Shown one piece after another: positions 25,764-34,916 of a DNA stretch of 64,000 nt. This DNA is from Skermanella pratensis (lineage in GTDB: Bacteria; Pseudomonadota; Alphaproteobacteria; Azospirillales; Azospirillaceae), in NCBI RefSeq assembly GCF_008843145.1, contig NZ_CP030265.1, positions 2,962,001 to 3,026,000 of the forward strand. Direction: 5' to 3'. The position numbers and the translations under genes are program-made. Below the pieces are notes generated by a model. The model was given only the letters and a program-made list of their open reading frames with translations. It was not told where the DNA came from and searched no databases. Each line of letters begins with the position of its first letter. Positions within the stretch are counted from its first letter, which is position 1.

Positions 25764-25896
25764 CCCGCGGGCTGCGGATCGGGGGCCGGGCCTGGGAACG
25801 GAACGGTCCGCCGATGGTTGCCGGGGACGGCGGGACATGATATGGAACGATCAGTCCATAATTAGTGCCGCACCTCAGCTTTGGAAGGCCATCGAC

Positions 25897-26604
25897 ATGA
25901 TCGATCTGCATTACTGGACGACTCCCAACGGCCATAAGGTCACGATATTCCTGGAGGAGACCGGGCTTCCTTACCGGATCATCCCGGTCAACATCAGCAC
26001 CGGCGAGCAGTTCAAGCCGGAATTCCTGAAGATCGCTCCGAACAACCGCATACCGGCGATCCTGGACCATGAGCCGGCCGGCGGCGGTGAGCCGATTTCC
26101 GTTTTCGAGTCCGGTGCGATCTTGATCTATCTGGCCGAGAAATCCGGGAAGTACCTGCCCCGGGACCCGCGCGGTCGCGCCGAGGTGCTTCAGTGGCTGA
26201 TGTGGCAGATGGGCGGACTGGGACCTATGGCGGGCCAAAACCACCATTTCGTCCAGTACGCGCCGGAACGCATCCCGTACGCCACGGATCGCTACGTCAA
26301 GGAGACGAACCGTCTGTACGGTGTGCTGGACCGGCGTCTGGCGGACCGGCAGTTTGTCGCGGGGGACTACTCCATCGCCGACATGGCGGCTTATCCGTGG
26401 ATCGTCCCCTACGAGCGCCAACAGCAGGATCTGAACGACTTCCCGAACCTGAAGCGCTGGTTCGAGACCATCCGGGAGCGGCCGGCAGTCGTCCGTGCCT
26501 ACGACCGCGCCGCCGAGATCAACAGCCAACCGACCATGACCGAGGAAGCCAAGAAGATCATGTTCGGCCAGACGGCATCGACGACGACGAGCACCACGAA
26601 GTAA
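25897..26604 (+). CDS. Glutathione S-transferase, YfcG/YghU (Nu) class-like
   Basis: 235 residues, start chosen at 25897 because GGAAGG lies 8 bases upstream. The thioredoxin-like N-terminal domain (IDLHYWTTPNGHKVTIFLEE, then NNRIPAILDHEP with the cis-Pro and VFESGAILIYLAEK for glutathione binding) precedes the all-helical domain (WLMWQMGGLGPMAGQNHHF). The TPNGxK motif at residues ~8-13 replaces the usual Ser/Cys/Tyr and is diagnostic for disulphide-bond reductases YfcG and YghU. These reduce disulphides using glutathione. The C-terminal Thr/Ser tail is unusual. A monocistronic gene. Confidence 0.92.
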   Translation: MIDLHYWTTPNGHKVTIFLEETGLPYRIIPVNISTGEQFKPEFLKIAPNNRIPAILDHEPAGGGEPISVFESGAILIYLAEKSGKYLPRDPRGRAEVLQWLMWQMGGLGPMAGQNHHFVQYAPERIPYATDRYVKETNRLYGVLDRRLADRQFVAGDYSIADMAAYPWIVPYERQQQDLNDFPNLKRWFETIRERPAVVRAYDRAAEINSQPTMTEEAKKIMFGQTASTTTSTTK

Positions 26605-26613
26605 CGGCGATTC

Positions 26614-27063
26614 TCAATCCAGCGGGGCGACGGCGACCACCGTGGATGCCGGCGCCGCCGGGGCGGGAGCCGGTACCGGCTCCGTGGTCGGCTGGGTCGC
26701 GGCGGCCGATGACTTGTCCCGGCGATAGGCGTTGCTCAACTCGCTCGCGACGTCGGAATGGGCCTTGGTCGCCAAAGCCACGAATTCGGACTGCAGATGC
26801 TGGATCTCCACCCGGTCCGGACGGACGACGACGACCGCGCAGGGAACCACACCGCCACCGCCACCGCCACCGCAGGCCTCGCCGAAGATAGATCCTCCGC
26901 CGGCGCCGACCCCGAAAGTCGTGACATAGATCGGGACCAGCGTCGTGTCTCCCACCTGGATCGGCGTTCCCGCGACCCCCTTCCCCAGGATCTTCTGGAA
27001 CTCCTGAAGGGTCGAGACCAGCAGGCCCTGGACCGGGTCGGGCATGAACAGGTTGGTCAGCAT
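26614..27063 (-). CDS. GerW/YtfJ-family protein
   Basis: 149 residues. Residues ~15-85 carry the GerW (YtfJ) pattern: a short helix, then TPIQVGDTTLVPIYVTTFGV, GAGGGS and a run of seven glycines before VVPCAVVVV. In Bacillus, GerW is a spore protein needed for normal germination; relatives without a spore context are scattered in other phyla with unknown role. The C-terminal third is Pro/Ala/Thr-rich and probably disordered. It converges on the GST gene with 9 bases between. Confidence 0.78.
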   Translation of the reverse strand: MLTNLFMPDPVQGLLVSTLQEFQKILGKGVAGTPIQVGDTTLVPIYVTTFGVGAGGGSIFGEACGGGGGGGVVPCAVVVVRPDRVEIQHLQSEFVALATKAHSDVASELSNAYRRDKSSAAATQPTTEPVPAPAPAAPASTVVAVAPLD

Positions 27064-27633
27064 CGCGGATCTCCGTAAGTAGCTGGTTGATGCTTATCAT
27101 TACGGGTATCAAGGATGCGAGTCTCTTCCATAAGCTGATCGAAGTTTTCGCCGATATCGTGATTTGATGGAGGCGTCCGTTCTGCCGGGCATATGCTTAT
27201 CGATGTGACTGAACCGCAGCAGTGTCCGGGGCACGGCCAAGCGGCCTTCGCTCCACACCAGGGCCAAAGCCCGAAGCCTGTCGCATCGCATCGAAAGCAC
27301 GGCTTTCGGGTCACGGCTGTCGAACGCGGAACAACGTTCCGTGATGCGGCGTCATGGTCACGAGGCAACGATGAGAGAAATTTAGTTATAAAAGAAACGG
27401 CTTATAGGAGAAGTTAATTGCCGTCAGATGCGCACGGGTGATAGAATCGCTCTATGGGTTAACACGTGACAGGCCCCAGTGGTTGCCCCATCTCCGGCCG
27501 GCATATCGGATTAGCCCAAGTTACCGCTTTGCATTTCAGGTGAATGCAAACGATGCGACACTGGATGCACCGGACCGACAAACACCAGGTGCAGCGGTCA
27601 GTTCACCCGCGCCGCCAACCTCATGGGGAAGAT
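27064..27633. other. Long intergenic region without a convincing gene
   Basis: 570 bases. It holds the inverted repeat GGAAC-AAC-GTTCC (27328-27340) and an AT-rich stretch at about 27370-27420. Short open frames on both strands have no ribosome site or recognisable product. It may contain a small RNA or the promoter for the CBS gene. Confidence 0.4.
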
Positions 27634-28074
27634 ATGACCACCGTTTCCGATCTTCTGAATACCAAAGGCCGCACCATCGTCTCGATCCTGCCGACGGAGA
27701 CGCTGGAGACGGCGTCGAAGCTGCTGACGGAGAAGCGCATCGGCGCCGTCGTCGTGCGCGACCGCCGCGGCAAGCTCGCCGGCATCCTGTCCGAGCGCGA
27801 CATAGTCCGTGCGATCGCCGACCGCGGAGCCGCGGCGCTTGGTCTCCGTGTCGAGGATCTGATGACCAAGGAGGTCAAGACCTGCCTGCCGACGGAGACG
27901 GTCAAGGACCTGATGAGGATGATGACGTTGCGCCGCCATCGGCACGTCCCCGTCTGCGACACGGCCGGCGAACTGATCGGCGTCGTTTCGATCGGCGACG
28001 CGGTGAAGGCACGGCTCGACGAGCAGGCCAGCGAGGTCGCGGTGCTGCGGGATCTGAACCTGATCAAAGCCTGA
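27634..28074 (+). CDS. CBS-domain-pair protein
   Basis: 146 residues from the ATG at 27634, preceded by GGGGAAG. Two CBS domains (~10-62 and ~75-130), each with the usual hxVhpxxxL pattern: IVSILPTETLETASKLLTEK, then GAVVVRDRRGKLAGILSERD and VKTCLPTETVKDLMRMM, RHVPVCDTAGELIGVVSIGD. Such pairs bind AMP/ATP or other adenosyl ligands and act as stand-alone energy sensors; the target is unknown. It precedes the Ppx/GppA gene on the same strand by 124 bases. Confidence 0.9.
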   Translation: MTTVSDLLNTKGRTIVSILPTETLETASKLLTEKRIGAVVVRDRRGKLAGILSERDIVRAIADRGAAALGLRVEDLMTKEVKTCLPTETVKDLMRMMTLRRHRHVPVCDTAGELIGVVSIGDAVKARLDEQASEVAVLRDLNLIKA

Positions 28075-28198
28075 TCGGAACAGGCCGGAGCCGGGCGGGC
28101 TGGATGACATTTCCATTACTTAATCTTCGGACGCCGGGATCAAAGCGAACGGTCCGGAGTTGAAGGGTCATGGATCCAGCCCGACACCGGAGGGACAG

Positions 28199-29748
28199 AT
28201 GCTCGACGCTACCGGCCAGCGCGCCGACCTGACCGGCCTTCATCAGGAGCTTGATCCGGATGAAGTCCTCGCTGCCGACCACACCCACTACGCCGTCATC
28301 GATATCGGCTCGAATTCCGTCCGCCTGGTCGTTTACAACGACCTTGGGAGGGCACCTCTTCCTCGGTTCAACGAGAAGTCCCTGTGCGGCCTCGGCTCCG
28401 GATTGGACAAGACGGGCGAGCTTGCGGCGGGACCGATGGCGTGCACCGTGCAGGCGGCCCATCGCTTCTGCGCCATCGCCGAGGCCATGGGGGCTGCCCG
28501 CATCGACATCATCGCGACCGAAGCGGTGCGCAGGGCTTCCAACGGGGAAAGCCTGATCAGGGCCATCCGGGACCGGACGGGTCGCGACCTGCGCCTGCTG
28601 TCCGGATCGGAGGAGGCGCATTTCGCCACGCTGGGCGTCATCTCCGGCTTCCATCGCCCCAAGGGGCTGGTCGGCGACATGGGCGGCGGCAGCCTCGAAG
28701 TGGCCGAAGCACTGGAAGACCGGGTGGGCGACCGCTCGGTCAGCCTGCCGCTGGGGGCCTTGCCGGTCGAATCCATGCTCGAAGAATCGCCGGAGGGCGC
28801 CAAGCGGCGGATCGACGAGATCATGAAGGGCCAGCTCCCGCCCCTGCTGACCAAGCCGGTGTTCTATGCCGTCGGCGGCGGATGGCGCGCCCTGGCGCGG
28901 GCTCACATGGAAGCGGTCAACGCGCCCCTGAAGGTCGCCCACGGCTACGACGTCGATGCGAACGACTTGAGGAGTTTCGCGAAATCGATCTGTAAGATGG
29001 CGCCGGACAAGATCGCGGCGCTTCCCGGCGTTCCCGGCCGACGCGCGAAAACGCTCCCGTCGGCAGCGCTGGTGATGGACAGGGTACTGAAGAACCTCCG
29101 GCCGGAACGGGTCGTATTCTCCGCCCTTGGCCTGCGCGAGGGCTGGCTCTACTCCCAGCTCCCCCTGCCCTTCAGCGGCGCGATCCGCTGATAGAAGGCG
29201 CCCAAGCGTTCGGCCTTCCCACCGCGCGGGTACCGGCCTTCGCCCCGGCGCTGGTGCGCTGGACCGAAACGCTGTTCCCGGATGAAACCGAGGACGAACG
29301 GCGCCTGAGGCTCGCCGCTTGCGCACTGTCCGACATCGCCTGGGCGGACCATGCGGACGTCAAGGCCCACCAGTCCTTTCAGCGTGTCGTGCATTTCCCG
29401 TTCATCGGCGTGACGCACGCGGAGCGGGTCTTCATCGCCGCCACCCTGCATGCACGGTACGCTGGAAAGCCCGACGATCATTGCCTTCAGCCCGCGCTGT
29501 CCCTGCTGACGCCCGCCGTGCAACGCCGCACCCAGATCCTCGGCCGCGCAATGCAGCTCGGCCACCGCTTCTCCGGCAGCGTGCCGGGAATACTGGACAC
29601 GGCGCGGCTGCGGATCACTGCGGATGCCGTTCGACTGGAGGTCTCTGAAGGAAGCGAGGACGTGCCCGACAGCGATGCCGTGCAGATGCGGATGAAGCAA
29701 CTGGCGAAGGTCCTGGGAGTACCCAAGACTGAGTTCGCGGCGGCCTGA
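28199..29748 (+). pseudogene. ppx: Exopolyphosphatase / pppGpp phosphohydrolase (Ppx/GppA), frameshifted
   Basis: The first frame (ATG 28199, GGAGG 5 bases upstream) gives the actin-like domain: AVIDIGSNSVRLVVYNDLGR, a GDMGGGSLEV loop and YAVGGGWRAL. It stops at 29189-29191 just after REGWLYSQLP. The natural continuation, RRDPLIEGAQAFGLP then VRWTETLFPDETEDERRLRL and further C-terminal HD-like residues to 29748, lies in the -1 frame. Adding one C to the five-C run at 29161-29165 restores a single 516-residue protein, the usual length of alphaproteobacterial Ppx. The enzyme splits inorganic polyphosphate or pppGpp. Lesion or sequencing error; see findings. Confidence 0.86.
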
Positions 29749-29750
29749 GG

Positions 29751-30593
29751 TCAGGCGATCAGGTCCCGGAGGGAAGCCGGCGGGACCGATGTCGGCGACG
29801 TGACAGCCAGCGCCGCCCAGCGGGTTCCGATCGACATGGCATCGCGGATCGGCGCGCCGCCGGTCAGTCCGTGGATCAACCCCGCGGTGAAGACATCGCC
29901 GGCGCCCGTGCTGTCCACGACGGTCGCCGGCTCGGCCGGAACACGGATCGGGCCGGAAGGCCCGAAGGCCGTCGCCCCCCTGGAGCCGTCGGTGACCACC
30001 ATCCAGCGCAATCCCTCCCCGGCGAGGACCCTGGCCGCCCGATAAGGATCGGCCAACGCCTCGGCGGTCATGTGGGCGGCCGAATCGACCATCACATGCG
30101 CCGGCCAGTCGGCCGTTCCGGCGGGCGGCGCGTGGCTGACCACCAGGCATGATCCCATTCTGGCGCGCAGCAGGTCGGCCACCTCTGCCCCGTAAGCCTT
30201 GACGTAGAGAACGTCCGGCTTCTCCAAAGGATCGGGCGAAACCGGTGGCAGGGCCACGGAGGGGCACCCCCGGATGATCGTCCGTTCGCCGCCCGGGTCG
30301 AGCAGGACCAGCACCGGCGGCGTCGGCCCGGCGAAGCGGCGTACCCGCGAGACGTCGATGCCCAAGCCGGCGAGTTCGGCAAGCATCGCCGTTCCGCCGG
30401 AGTCTTCGCCGACATGGGCGAACAGCGCCACGTCATGCCCGGCATAGGCGAGAGCGACGCCGGTGTTCGATCCACCGCCACCCAGGCGGCCCTTATCGAA
30501 CCTGCCCCTGAGTTGCGCCCCGGTGGAAACGGCGCCATCCAGCCGGACCACGACGTCGAGGTTTATTCGGGCAACGATCTGGATGCGGGCCAT
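29751..30593 (-). CDS. PfkB family carbohydrate kinase
   Basis: 280 residues. The PfkB signature 2 is clear (VVDSTGAGDVFTAGLIHGL, with the catalytic Asp in the GAGD motif, about residues 225-243), and the N-terminal GGGGSNTGVALAYAG is the substrate-binding signature. It phosphorylates a sugar, nucleoside or similar alcohol with ATP; the substrate is not evident. It ends 3 bases from the stop of the Ppx frame on the opposite strand, a tail-to-tail arrangement. Confidence 0.9.
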   Translation of the reverse strand: MARIQIVARINLDVVVRLDGAVSTGAQLRGRFDKGRLGGGGSNTGVALAYAGHDVALFAHVGEDSGGTAMLAELAGLGIDVSRVRRFAGPTPPVLVLLDPGGERTIIRGCPSVALPPVSPDPLEKPDVLYVKAYGAEVADLLRARMGSCLVVSHAPPAGTADWPAHVMVDSAAHMTAEALADPYRAARVLAGEGLRWMVVTDGSRGATAFGPSGPIRVPAEPATVVDSTGAGDVFTAGLIHGLTGGAPIRDAMSIGTRWAALAVTSPTSVPPASLRDLIA

Positions 30594-30705
30594 GGTGCGG
30601 GGCTTGCTGGAACAGGGTTGAACCGGGACTGCGATGTTTGGCGGCTCGCGGGCCTGTGGTCAACCACTCTCGATTTTCCCGACTACGCTCCTTACCTTTC
30701 AAACC

Positions 30706-31203
30706 ATGGCTCGATGCATCCCGATCCTGGTCTCAAACCCGCCGCCGCTGTGGCGTCCCCTGCTGGCTCATTGCCGCTCCATCATGCGCGATCTCGGCGC
30801 ACCGGCCGTGCTGATCGACGGCTGCCTGCGAGATACGCCGTTCGGCCCGAAGATCATCGCCACGCTGGATCTGCCGCCCCGCATGGGCGATGCGGCCTTG
30901 TCACGGCATCCCTCATACCGGCCGGCCATGCGCGACGCCGCGGGCATGGTCGCCTTCTCCCGCATGGCGGCCCACGGCGCCAGCGGTATCGATCCCGTCA
31001 CCGCCAGCCGGGAGCATGAGGACGTGCTGTGGCAGGTCATCGTGCTCCCGGCGGGGGTGGTGCTGATCGCCCGCACGGAGCGGGCGGACTACGGGCCGTT
31101 CCTGCTGGCCGAGAGCGAGCCGGACGAGCGGGGGATCGACCTGGTCAGCCTCCAGCTCGATTTCGCGGTCGATACCGGAAGCCGCGGGGCGGGCTCGGCC
31201 TAG
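30706..31203 (+). CDS. Hypothetical protein
   Basis: 165 residues from the ATG at 30706; an in-frame start at 30634 is possible and neither has a good ribosome site. Visible features: RPLLAHCRSIMRDLGAPAVL, a GPKIIATLDLPPRMGDAALS block and a hydrophobic strand pair VLWQVIVLPAGVVLIARTER. No family recognised and no operon partner: it diverges from the PfkB gene and overlaps the end of the opposite sugar-dehydrogenase frame by 4 bases. Codon bias supports coding. Probably soluble alpha/beta. Confidence 0.58.
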   Translation: MARCIPILVSNPPPLWRPLLAHCRSIMRDLGAPAVLIDGCLRDTPFGPKIIATLDLPPRMGDAALSRHPSYRPAMRDAAGMVAFSRMAAHGASGIDPVTASREHEDVLWQVIVLPAGVVLIARTERADYGPFLLAESEPDERGIDLVSLQLDFAVDTGSRGAGSA

Positions 31204-32437
31204 CGGACGGCCACGACGCGCCAGATCCTGTCGGCCGCATCGTCGGCCACCAGCAGCGATCCGTCGGGCATCTCGGCGATGCCGCAGGGCCGGCCGTAGA
31301 CTTCGCTCTTTGACCGCTCGGCGACGAAGCCGGTCAGGAAATCCTCGCCCGGGCCGCTCGGTCGCCCGTTGGCGAAGGGGACGAACAGCACCTTGTAGCC
31401 CGAAAGCTCCGACCGGTTCCAGGAGCCGTGCTGACCTATGAAGGCACCGCCGCGGTAGCGTTCGGGGAAGGCGGTTCCGCGATAGAAGGCCAGGCCCAGC
31501 GACGCGGTGTGGGAGCCCAGCGCCATGTCCGGCACGATCGCCTTAGCCACGAGGTCGGGTCGTTGGCCGCGCAGCCGGGGATCCTCGATCTTGCCGAAAT
31601 AGGAATAGGGCCAGCCGTAGAAGCCGCCGTCCTGAACGCTGGTCATGTAGTCGGGCACCAGTTCGTCGCCCAGTTCGTCGCGTTCGTTGACCGCCGTCCA
31701 CATCGCGCCGGTCTCCGGCTCCCAGTCCAGGCCGACGGGATTGCGCAAGCCGCCGGCGAAGATCCGCTCGCCGCTGCCGTCCGGGTTGATCTCCAGGATC
31801 GCGGCCCGACGATGCTCCTCGTCGATGCCGTATTCGGCCACGTTGCTGGCGGAGCCCACGGTCACGTACAGCTTGGTCCCGCCGGGACCGACGCGGATGT
31901 TGCGGGTCCAGTGGTTGTTGTAGCCTCCGGCCGGCAGGTCGAGGATCTTGCGGCCCTGGGCCTTCATGCGGGTCTGCCCCTCGCATAGGGGAAAGCCAGG
32001 ACGCCGTCGGTGTTGGCGACGTAAAGCGTTTCGCCGAGCAGTGCCATGCCGAAGGGCTGCCTCAGCCCTTCCAGGAAGGTCTCTCGGACTTCCGGAACGC
32101 CGTCGCCGTCGGCATCGCGCAGCAGGGTGATCCGGTTGGCGCTCTGGCCGAGCGCGCGGGAACGCTTGTCGCCCTGTACCGCCGGCGAGTCTGGATTGTG
32201 GTCCGGCTTGATCTGGGTACGGGCCTCCGATACCAGGACGTCGCCGTTGGGCAGAAGATGGAACCAACGCGGATAATCCAGGCCGTCGGCGTAGAGCGTC
32301 ACCTCGAAGCCGTCGGGAGCAGCCGGCTTCCGCCCCGCGGGCCAGCCGACCACGGTGGAGAAATTGAGCGCCGAGGGAGTCTGGTACGGCTCCGGCAGAG
32401 GGGGCACGGCCGGTTCCGGAAACGGGGTCGCGGTCAT
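31200..32437 (-). pseudogene. PQQ-dependent sugar/sorbosone dehydrogenase-like beta-propeller, frameshifted
   Basis: The N-terminal part (ATG 32435-32437; PDGFEVTLYADGLDYPRWFH, then LPNGDVLVSEARTQ and PFGMALLGETLYVANTDGVL) breaks after LAFPYA. The continuation (EGQTRMKAQGRKILDLPAGG, NNHWTRNIRVGPGGTKLYVT, FAGGLRNPVGLDWEP, FVPFANGRPSGPGEDFLTGF) is in another frame. One missing G (plus strand C, near 31982) explains the break and would restore 412 residues. The family oxidises sugars in the periplasm with PQQ, yet no export signal is seen at the start, so the N-terminus may be shortened or the protein cytoplasmic. Last gene of the aminotransferase-to-nitrilase operon. Confidence 0.84.
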
Positions 32438-32452
32438 GGGAGGCGTTCCTCT

Positions 32453-33268
32453 TCAGGTCTGGTTGGGTCCGCTGATGAAACGCATTCGGCGGTCGATCAG
32501 GTACGGGTTCGCCGCGCGGGCGTCACCGAAAGCGGCGGGATCGATGTCGGCGACCAGCAGGTGGGGACCCGACGCCGGTGCACGGGCAAGGTCGGAACCG
32601 TCCGGCGCCGCGATGCCGGACAGTCCGGCATAGGCGAACGCGGCATCCCGGCCGGCATGGTTGGCGTAGGCGACGAAGACCTGGTTCTCGAAGGCCCGTA
32701 CCGGGATGATCGACCGCGCGATGAAACCGGCGTGCTCGCTGGCCGGCAGGGCCGTCGGTACCAGGATCAGGTCGGCGTCGGATGCCGCCAGATGCCGCAC
32801 CATCTCCGGGAATTCGACATCGTAGCAGATCAGCAGGCCGGCCTTGAGGCCACCCAGCGGGAACACGGCCGGGGCGGCCTCGCCAGGGCGGAACAGTCGC
32901 TTCTCGTAGTCGCCGTACAGGTGCAGCTTGCGATAGACGTGGCGGCTGCCGTCCGCCAGGACGGCGGCGGCGCTGTTGTAGACGGCTCCGCCCGCCGCTT
33001 CGGCGAAGCCGCAGACCACGGCCACTCCGGTACGGGCTGCTATCGCCGAAAGGCCCGCGACCTGGGCGCCGTCGGCCGGCTCGGCCAGATCCCGGATGGC
33101 GGCACCGGCGCCGTAGCCGGTCAGCGCCAGCTCGGGCGCCAGAAGGCAGGCGGCACCGGCGGCGGCGGCCATCTCGGCGGCGGCCGCGATCCGGTCAAGG
33201 TTGGCGGCGATGTCGCCCGCGAGCGCTTCCATCTGGAGCAGGGCGAGACGCAGGGGGGCGTTGGTCAA
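32453..33268 (-). CDS. Carbon-nitrogen hydrolase (nitrilase superfamily)
   Basis: 271 residues, starting at a TTG (33266-33268) that overlaps the permease stop (TTGA). The catalytic triad is complete: Glu46 in LLAPELALTGYG, Lys114 in VYRKLHLYG and Cys148 in GLLICYDVEFPE. It hydrolyses an amide or carbamoyl group; likely relatives are omega-amidases and N-carbamoylputrescine amidases, but the exact reaction is not evident. Placed after the PotABCD-type transporter and downstream of a ureohydrolase and aminotransferase, it fits a nitrogen-compound degradation pathway. Confidence 0.9.
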   Translation of the reverse strand: MTNAPLRLALLQMEALAGDIAANLDRIAAAAEMAAAAGAACLLAPELALTGYGAGAAIRDLAEPADGAQVAGLSAIAARTGVAVVCGFAEAAGGAVYNSAAAVLADGSRHVYRKLHLYGDYEKRLFRPGEAAPAVFPLGGLKAGLLICYDVEFPEMVRHLAASDADLILVPTALPASEHAGFIARSIIPVRAFENQVFVAYANHAGRDAAFAYAGLSGIAAPDGSDLARAPASGPHLLVADIDPAAFGDARAANPYLIDRRMRFISGPNQT

Positions 33269-34065
33269 TCCCGTGAACTCCAGGCGCCGAGCAGTTTGGG
33301 AAGGTCGCCGAAACGGGCGATCAGGCCGAAGATCAGTGCCGCCACCGCGACGAACAGGATGCTCACGGCCGCCATGGTCGGGGTATAGCCGTAGCGCAGC
33401 GAGTTGAAGATCTTGATCGGCAGAGTCTCCAGCGTGAAGCCGACCGTCATGTAGGCGACGATGTACTCGTTCAGCGACAGCACGAATGCGAAGGCGAAGC
33501 CCGACACGATGTAGGGTCGGATCAGGGGAAGCACGATGGTTCGCAGGATCGTGCGGTCGTCGGCCCCCATGGTCGCCGCCGCCTCCACCAGCGCCCGGTC
33601 GATCGACGCGAACCCCAGGGACAGCGTGACCAGCGGCAGGGTGACGAAAAAGATGCCGTGCGCCACCACCACCGTCCAGGGTTGCCCGTAAGCCCCGACC
33701 GTCGTCCAGAACGTCAGAAATCCCAGCGCGGTGATCACCGGCGGCAGGACGAAGGGCGCCGTGCCGAGCATCTGGAACACCCGCGCCCAGGGCGCATGGC
33801 GCCGCCACAGGAACCAGGAGAGCGGAAACGCTATCGCCACCGCCAGCGCGGCGGAGAGCGCGGCGACGGCCACCGAGGCCGTCAGGGCGCCGCGCCAGGC
33901 GGCGTCGGCGAAGACCTCGCCGTACCAGCGGGCGGAGAAACCCGCGGGCGGGAAGACCAGGGTCCTCTGCGCGTTGACCGACACTCCGGCGATGACGACC
34001 AGCGGCGCCGCCAGGAATACCGCCACCAGGGTGAACAGAACGCGCCTGAACAGCTTGGCGCTCAT
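33265..34065 (-). CDS. ABC transporter permease, spermidine/putrescine type (PotC-like)
   Basis: 266 residues with six membrane segments. The cytoplasmic EAA loop that contacts the ATPase is seen as VEAAATMGADDRTILRTIVL. It forms the channel together with the PotB-like permease just upstream, whose stop overlaps this start by 4 bases (34062-34065). It overlaps the nitrilase start in turn. Substrate likely a polyamine-like or guanidino cation, inferred from the family only. Confidence 0.93.
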   Translation of the reverse strand: MSAKLFRRVLFTLVAVFLAAPLVVIAGVSVNAQRTLVFPPAGFSARWYGEVFADAAWRGALTASVAVAALSAALAVAIAFPLSWFLWRRHAPWARVFQMLGTAPFVLPPVITALGFLTFWTTVGAYGQPWTVVVAHGIFFVTLPLVTLSLGFASIDRALVEAAATMGADDRTILRTIVLPLIRPYIVSGFAFAFVLSLNEYIVAYMTVGFTLETLPIKIFNSLRYGYTPTMAAVSILFVAVAALIFGLIARFGDLPKLLGAWSSRD

Positions 34066-34916
34066 GCAGCGCTCTCCTTCCGGCCGACCAGCAGGGCGAG
34101 CGCCACCAGCGACAGTGTGACCAGCACGAGGAACACGGCCATGGCGGCGGCGAACGGGAGATTGGACTGGTAAACCGCCTGGTCCGTGATCAGCACCGAC
34201 AGGGTCCAGTGCTGCGGCCGTCCCAGGAGTTGGGGCAGCAGGTAGGAGCCGAGCGCGAAGACGAAGACCATGATGAAGGTCGCCAGGATCGTGTTGCGCA
34301 GCGCCGGGACGACCACGGTCAGGAACGCCCGGAGCGGAGGCGCCCCCAGGGTGCGCGATGCCTCCATCAGGGTCGGATCCAGCCGCGCCATCGCCGGATA
34401 AAGGACCAGCACGGCATAGGGGAACGCCTGATAGACCATGCCCGTCAGCACGGCGCCGAAGTTGGGGGTAAGCGCCGTCGGCCTCGCCATCAGGCCCAGC
34501 CAGACCAGCAGGTTGGAGATCCCCGCGGTCCGCGACAGCAGCGTGGACCAGGCGAAGCCGATGATCACCTCCGACAGGGACAGCACCGCGAGCAACGCCA
34601 CCAGCCAGGCAATCTGGACCCGGCGACGGGTCCGGGCCAGTTCATAGGCGAAGGGAAACCCGACCGCCACGCAGATCACGGCCACCAGCGCCGCCAGCCC
34701 CAGGGAGAATCCCAGCACGCCGCCGAAGAAGGCGGTCAGGAAGCGCTCGTAGCTGCTGAACACGAAGTCCGGCGTGTAGAAACCGCCGGGCTGGCGTTGG
34801 AAGAAACTGACCATAACCATGATGCCGAACGGCACCACGAAGAAGACGGTCAGCATCAGGGCTGGGAAGGCCAGCGGGGCGTAGTCCACCGCCCGTTTCG
34901 GTGCCTCCGGCCTCAC
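34062..34916 (-). CDS. ABC transporter permease, spermidine/putrescine type (PotB-like)
   Basis: 284 residues from a GTG (34914-34916) overlapping the ATPase stop (GTGA). The N-terminus is IVRPEAPKRAVDYAPLAFPA (the first I is the residue before the start), with about six membrane segments and the EAA loop MEASRTLGAPPLRAFLTVVV. A longer open frame reading upstream through the ATPase gene is a shadow. Forms the pore with the PotC-like protein. Confidence 0.92.
   Translation of the reverse strand: MRPEAPKRAVDYAPLAFPALMLTVFFVVPFGIMVMVSFFQRQPGGFYTPDFVFSSYERFLTAFFGGVLGFSLGLAALVAVICVAVGFPFAYELARTRRRVQIAWLVALLAVLSLSEVIIGFAWSTLLSRTAGISNLLVWLGLMARPTALTPNFGAVLTGMVYQAFPYAVLVLYPAMARLDPTLMEASRTLGAPPLRAFLTVVVPALRNTILATFIMVFVFALGSYLLPQLLGRPQHWTLSVLITDQAVYQSNLPFAAAMAVFLVLVTLSLVALALLVGRKESAA

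Noticed and set aside
24117-25838. 573-codon open frame opposite the chemoreceptor gene
   Set aside because: Composition and position show it to be the complement of the MCP; no ribosome site and no family.
27109-27368. Short frames in the gap before the CBS gene
   Set aside because: No ribosome site, no family, and AT/GC use unlike neighbours.
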